Shown in pieces: positions 61,839 to 64,000 of a stretch of 64,000 bases of DNA. How positions within the stretch are numbered: the stretch's first letter is position 1; every line of letters begins with the position of its first letter. The stretch is from Varibaculum cambriense DSM 15806 (GTDB taxonomy: Bacteria > Actinomycetota > Actinomycetes > Actinomycetales > Actinomycetaceae). The notes beneath the pieces were generated by a model that saw nothing but the letters and a program-made list of their open reading frames with translations, searched no databases and was not told the DNA's origin. The position numbers and the translations under genes are program-made. The stretch is from assembly GCF_000420065.1 (NCBI RefSeq), contig NZ_ATUF01000004.1, positions 153,091-217,090 of the forward strand, read 5' to 3'.

Positions 61839-63011
61839 TTACTTTGCGGGAGTGAAAGTTAGGAGTCGGTCGCGGTAATACTCGTACTGTTTACGCCGAG
61901 CCGCAATCTCCGCCGGTAAACCAGAAGAAAGATCATTTACCAAAGCATCGAACTTGTCCAAAATCGCCACAATGCGTTCCTGCTCCGCCAAAGGCGGCAC
62001 AGGAATTTGAAAAGCCAGGAGCTTTTTCATATCTAAAGAATCCACTGATCCGCCAGCTTTATGGCACTTACGCAGAATGTCCTGGGAGTAGTCTTGCAAA
62101 GCATAAAGGCTATACTTTGGCATCACGTTACTGTTAACTCGGAGGGCTTTAATATCCTGATTAACCGTAGCTTGCTTTTCTAATATTCCTACCGGAAGCG
62201 AATGTTTCAAGATTCCCGAACGCGCAACTAACAGGATACTCTCAGAGGGGTATACCCGTAACCCTCTAGACTTAACTGCTTCTTCTGAGACTTGATCCTC
62301 TGTCTGGAAGATAACCGTCTGCTTCATATCTTTGGGAGAGACCCACAAATAGCCCTCAGTCCAATAAGAACTTACAGATTTACTGGGAGTGCCACCCCCA
62401 CTCCAGGTTCCCAGTTCTCCCAGAGTAAGTTCGGTAGAAGCTGCGCAAAGTCTCACACTGTCAAACAGCGAGGCGCGGTAGTACTCGTACTGCTTGCGAC
62501 GAGCTTCTAGCTCCGCTTCTAGCTCCGCTTCTAGCTCCGCTTCTAGCTGGGTGAAAGAATCTAGAATCCGTACTATTTCATCTTGTACTTCCAGTGGTGG
62601 CACCGGAATCTTGATCTTTTTGAGCGCGGTTTGCGTAAGTGAAGGCCTTGCAGCGCTCCCGGTACTGTATCTCTCTATATGCGCATTAAGCATGACGTGA
62701 TAAAAATAGCGCGGAGTCATCTTGCTTGTGTCAATCACGGTGTAAAAAACTGTGTCAATATTCCAAAACGGTTTATCAACATAAAAAACGTTACTGATTG
62801 AACCTTTACGCGGAAGTAAAACAGTAGGTTTGTCATATGCGGCAGCACAAACGCACACATCCATAATGCCGCCGCTTCCATAAACAGGTATTGAACCTTC
62901 ACTCAGATGCTTGTAATCACTGCCGTTCTTAATATCAGCAACTTCTGAAACCGCTTTGTACTCCACCCCGTTGGGACAGTATTTCGCGATTAGGTCGTCT
63001 ATTTGGCTCAT
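61839..63011 (-). CDS. hsdS: Type I restriction-modification specificity subunit HsdS
   Basis: Recognises the split DNA target of the type I system. It has 390 residues: TRD1 (about 1-150, ending IPVPPLEVQDEIVRILDSF), a central coiled coil, TRD2 (about 190-345, ending IPVPPLAEQERIVAILDKFD) and a distal coiled coil. The two conserved regions repeat RRKQYEYYR. The central coil carries LEAELEAELEAELEA at 156-170, encoded by a 12-bp tandem repeat; in EcoR124-type enzymes the count of such 4-residue units sets the gap in the recognition site. ATG overlaps the hsdM stop by 4 bp. Confidence 0.95.
   Translation of the reverse strand: MSQIDDLIAKYCPNGVEYKAVSEVADIKNGSDYKHLSEGSIPVYGSGGIMDVCVCAAAYDKPTVLLPRKGSISNVFYVDKPFWNIDTVFYTVIDTSKMTPRYFYHVMLNAHIERYSTGSAARPSLTQTALKKIKIPVPPLEVQDEIVRILDSFTQLEAELEAELEAELEARRKQYEYYRASLFDSVRLCAASTELTLGELGTWSGGGTPSKSVSSYWTEGYLWVSPKDMKQTVIFQTEDQVSEEAVKSRGLRVYPSESILLVARSGILKHSLPVGILEKQATVNQDIKALRVNSNVMPKYSLYALQDYSQDILRKCHKAGGSVDSLDMKKLLAFQIPVPPLAEQERIVAILDKFDALVNDLSSGLPAEIAARRKQYEYYRDRLLTFTPAK
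62511..62546. repeat. 12-bp tandem repeat in hsdS (three perfect units)
   Basis: CTCCGCTTCTAG occurs three times in a row (62511-62522, 62523-62534, 62535-62546), with a partial copy at 62499-62510. Each unit encodes four residues (Leu-Glu-Ala-Glu on the minus strand), so gain or loss keeps the frame. Confidence 0.95.
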
Positions 63012-64000
63012 GCCGTTACCTCGCGGGGGGCTCCCTCCAGGTCGGTGACGATGGCATCGATGGCTTCCCGTAATTTGGCTTGGCGCTCTACTATGCCGGC
63101 AATGTCTTTATTGAGCTGGTGAATATCAATCTTTTCCCGAGTGTCCTTGGGTTCTACGTAACTGGATACCGAAAGGTTGTAGTCGGCCTCGGCAATATCT
63201 TCTATTGAAACCAGCTGCGCGAAATGATCCTGATTCTCTCGTTTCTCGTAGGCCTCAAGAATCTGGTTACGGAAAGGCTCAGTAATCTGGTTCTTAGTGC
63301 CCGAGCGTTCAAATAGCTCCGAAGCATCAATGAACAGCACGTTCGAATCTTTCTTCGACTTCTTTAACACCAGCACACAGGTGCCGATAGAAGTACCGAA
63401 GAACAAATCCACCGGCAACTGGATAACCGCATCCACATAGTTGCCATCCACCAGGTATTTGCGAATCTTCTTTTCCGCTCCCCCGCGATAAAGCACCCCG
63501 GGGAACTGGACAATCGCGGCCGTGCCGTCAACGGCCAGCCAAGACAAAATATGCATCGTGAACGCCAGATCCGCCTTGCCTTTAGGAGCCAATACCCCGG
63601 CAGGCGAAAAACGTTCATCATTCATCAAGGTCGGCGAATCCGACCCTATCCATTTCGTGGAATAGGGCGGGTTAGAAACAATCGCCTCGAAAGGTTCATC
63701 ATCCCAATGCGCCGGTTCCGTGAGCGTATCTCCCAGGGCGATATCGAACTTAGAAAAGTTCACCCCATGCAAAAACATATTTATCCGGCACAGGTTATAG
63801 GTGGTGAGGTTGATTTCTTGTCCGAAGAAACCTTCCTCCACGTTTTCGCGCCCTAATACTTTCGCAAACTTCAACAGTAGAGAACCAGAACCGCAGGCGG
63901 GGTCATAAACCCTGCCCACCCGAGTTTTGCCGAGCACCGTTAGCCGGGCTATCAGTTCCGAAACATCTTGGGGAGTGAAGAATTCGCCTCCAGATTTTCC
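63008..64000 (-). CDS. hsdM: Type I restriction-modification methyltransferase HsdM, C-terminal part (cut by window edge)
   Basis: N6-adenine methyltransferase subunit of the type I system. The frame is open to the window edge; the first residues seen include GGEFFTPQDVSELIARL. SAM motif I is VYDPACGSGSLLLKF and the catalytic NPPY motif is SNPPYSTKW. ALAPKGKADLAFTMHILSWL-like and FFGTSIGTCVLVLKKSKKD segments follow. The C-terminal helices DTREKIDIHQLNKDIAGIVERQAKLREAI contact HsdS. The true start lies beyond base 64000. Stop overlaps the hsdS ATG. Confidence 0.95.
   Translation of the reverse strand, partial: GKSGGEFFTPQDVSELIARLTVLGKTRVGRVYDPACGSGSLLLKFAKVLGRENVEEGFFGQEINLTTYNLCRINMFLHGVNFSKFDIALGDTLTEPAHWDDEPFEAIVSNPPYSTKWIGSDSPTLMNDERFSPAGVLAPKGKADLAFTMHILSWLAVDGTAAIVQFPGVLYRGGAEKKIRKYLVDGNYVDAVIQLPVDLFFGTSIGTCVLVLKKSKKDSNVLFIDASELFERSGTKNQITEPFRNQILEAYEKRENQDHFAQLVSIEDIAEADYNLSVSSYVEPKDTREKIDIHQLNKDIAGIVERQAKLREAIDAIVTDLEGAPREVTA

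Noticed and set aside
61538..61855. Plus-strand open frame in the hsdS-hsdR gap
   Set aside because: It runs through the palindromes, has no ribosome site and its translation is Arg/Pro-rich and low complexity; it is a by-product of GC-rich inverted repeats.
62499..62546. Short repeats in hsdS as a CRISPR array
   Set aside because: Units are 12 bp, contiguous without spacers and in frame with a coding coiled coil.

Overview
The window is a continuous piece of chromosome from a moderate-GC actinobacterium. mIHF, RbpA, GarA, FtsR, HelY, PriA without helicase motifs, Lnt next to a Ppm1-type mannosyltransferase, and the ImuA'-ImuB-DnaE2 mutasome are all actinobacterial hallmarks. Gene content and moderate GC suggest the Actinomycetaceae (Varibaculum or a relative), but this is inferred from gene content only. 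I found no tRNA, rRNA, CRISPR array or complete insertion sequence.

Layout. 1-11.6 kb is a plus-strand housekeeping run: nusB(end)-pyrC-pyrF, mihF, gmk-rpoZ-coaBC-priA, fmt-rsmB-rpe, hisE-hisG. 11.6-18.8 kb holds a DUF3866 gene, a small membrane protein, helY-lnt-ppm1 and rbpA. 18.9-29.1 kb is an eight-gene minus-strand operon: tkt, an RpiB-like isomerase, an unrecognised polytopic membrane protein, a HAD phosphatase, an FGGY kinase, an AraM-type glycerol-1-phosphate dehydrogenase, araB and araD. It would feed a pentose, polyol or sugar phosphate into the pentose phosphate pathway, but it lacks araA and any familiar sugar transporter. At 29.1-33.2 kb are an NCS2 purine permease fused to a degenerate UraD domain, preceded by operator-like palindromes, and an alanine/glycine symporter. 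33.3-41.8 kb (minus) carries an FbpABC/AfuABC-like ABC importer, an organophosphate antiporter, a two-component system, and the merR-ftsR-garA cluster. 42-48.4 kb has purU, nei1 and two zinc peptidases (M13 and M1).

48.5-53.8 kb is the SOS mutasome operon imuA'-imuB-dnaE2. A perfect LexA box overlaps the imuA' start codon, next to a promoter that should yield a leaderless transcript. 53.9-58.4 kb looks accessory: a LytTR regulator with a DUF3021 membrane partner, an ADP-ribosylglycohydrolase-like gene with an in-frame TGA and eroded metal motifs, and a sortase-anchored surface protein bracketed by two copies of the hsdR 3' end. 58.4-64 kb is a type I restriction-modification locus (hsdR, hsdS, partial hsdM). 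Its hsdS carries a 12-bp tandem repeat encoding a Leu-Glu-Ala-Glu spacer, and an unusually long, highly structured gap separates hsdS from hsdR.

The most interesting leads are the transketolase-araBD operon with its unknown membrane protein, the surface-protein cassette flanked by hsdR ends, the slippable hsdS spacer, the permease-UraD fusion that has lost its catalytic His, and the LexA box overlapping a leaderless start.
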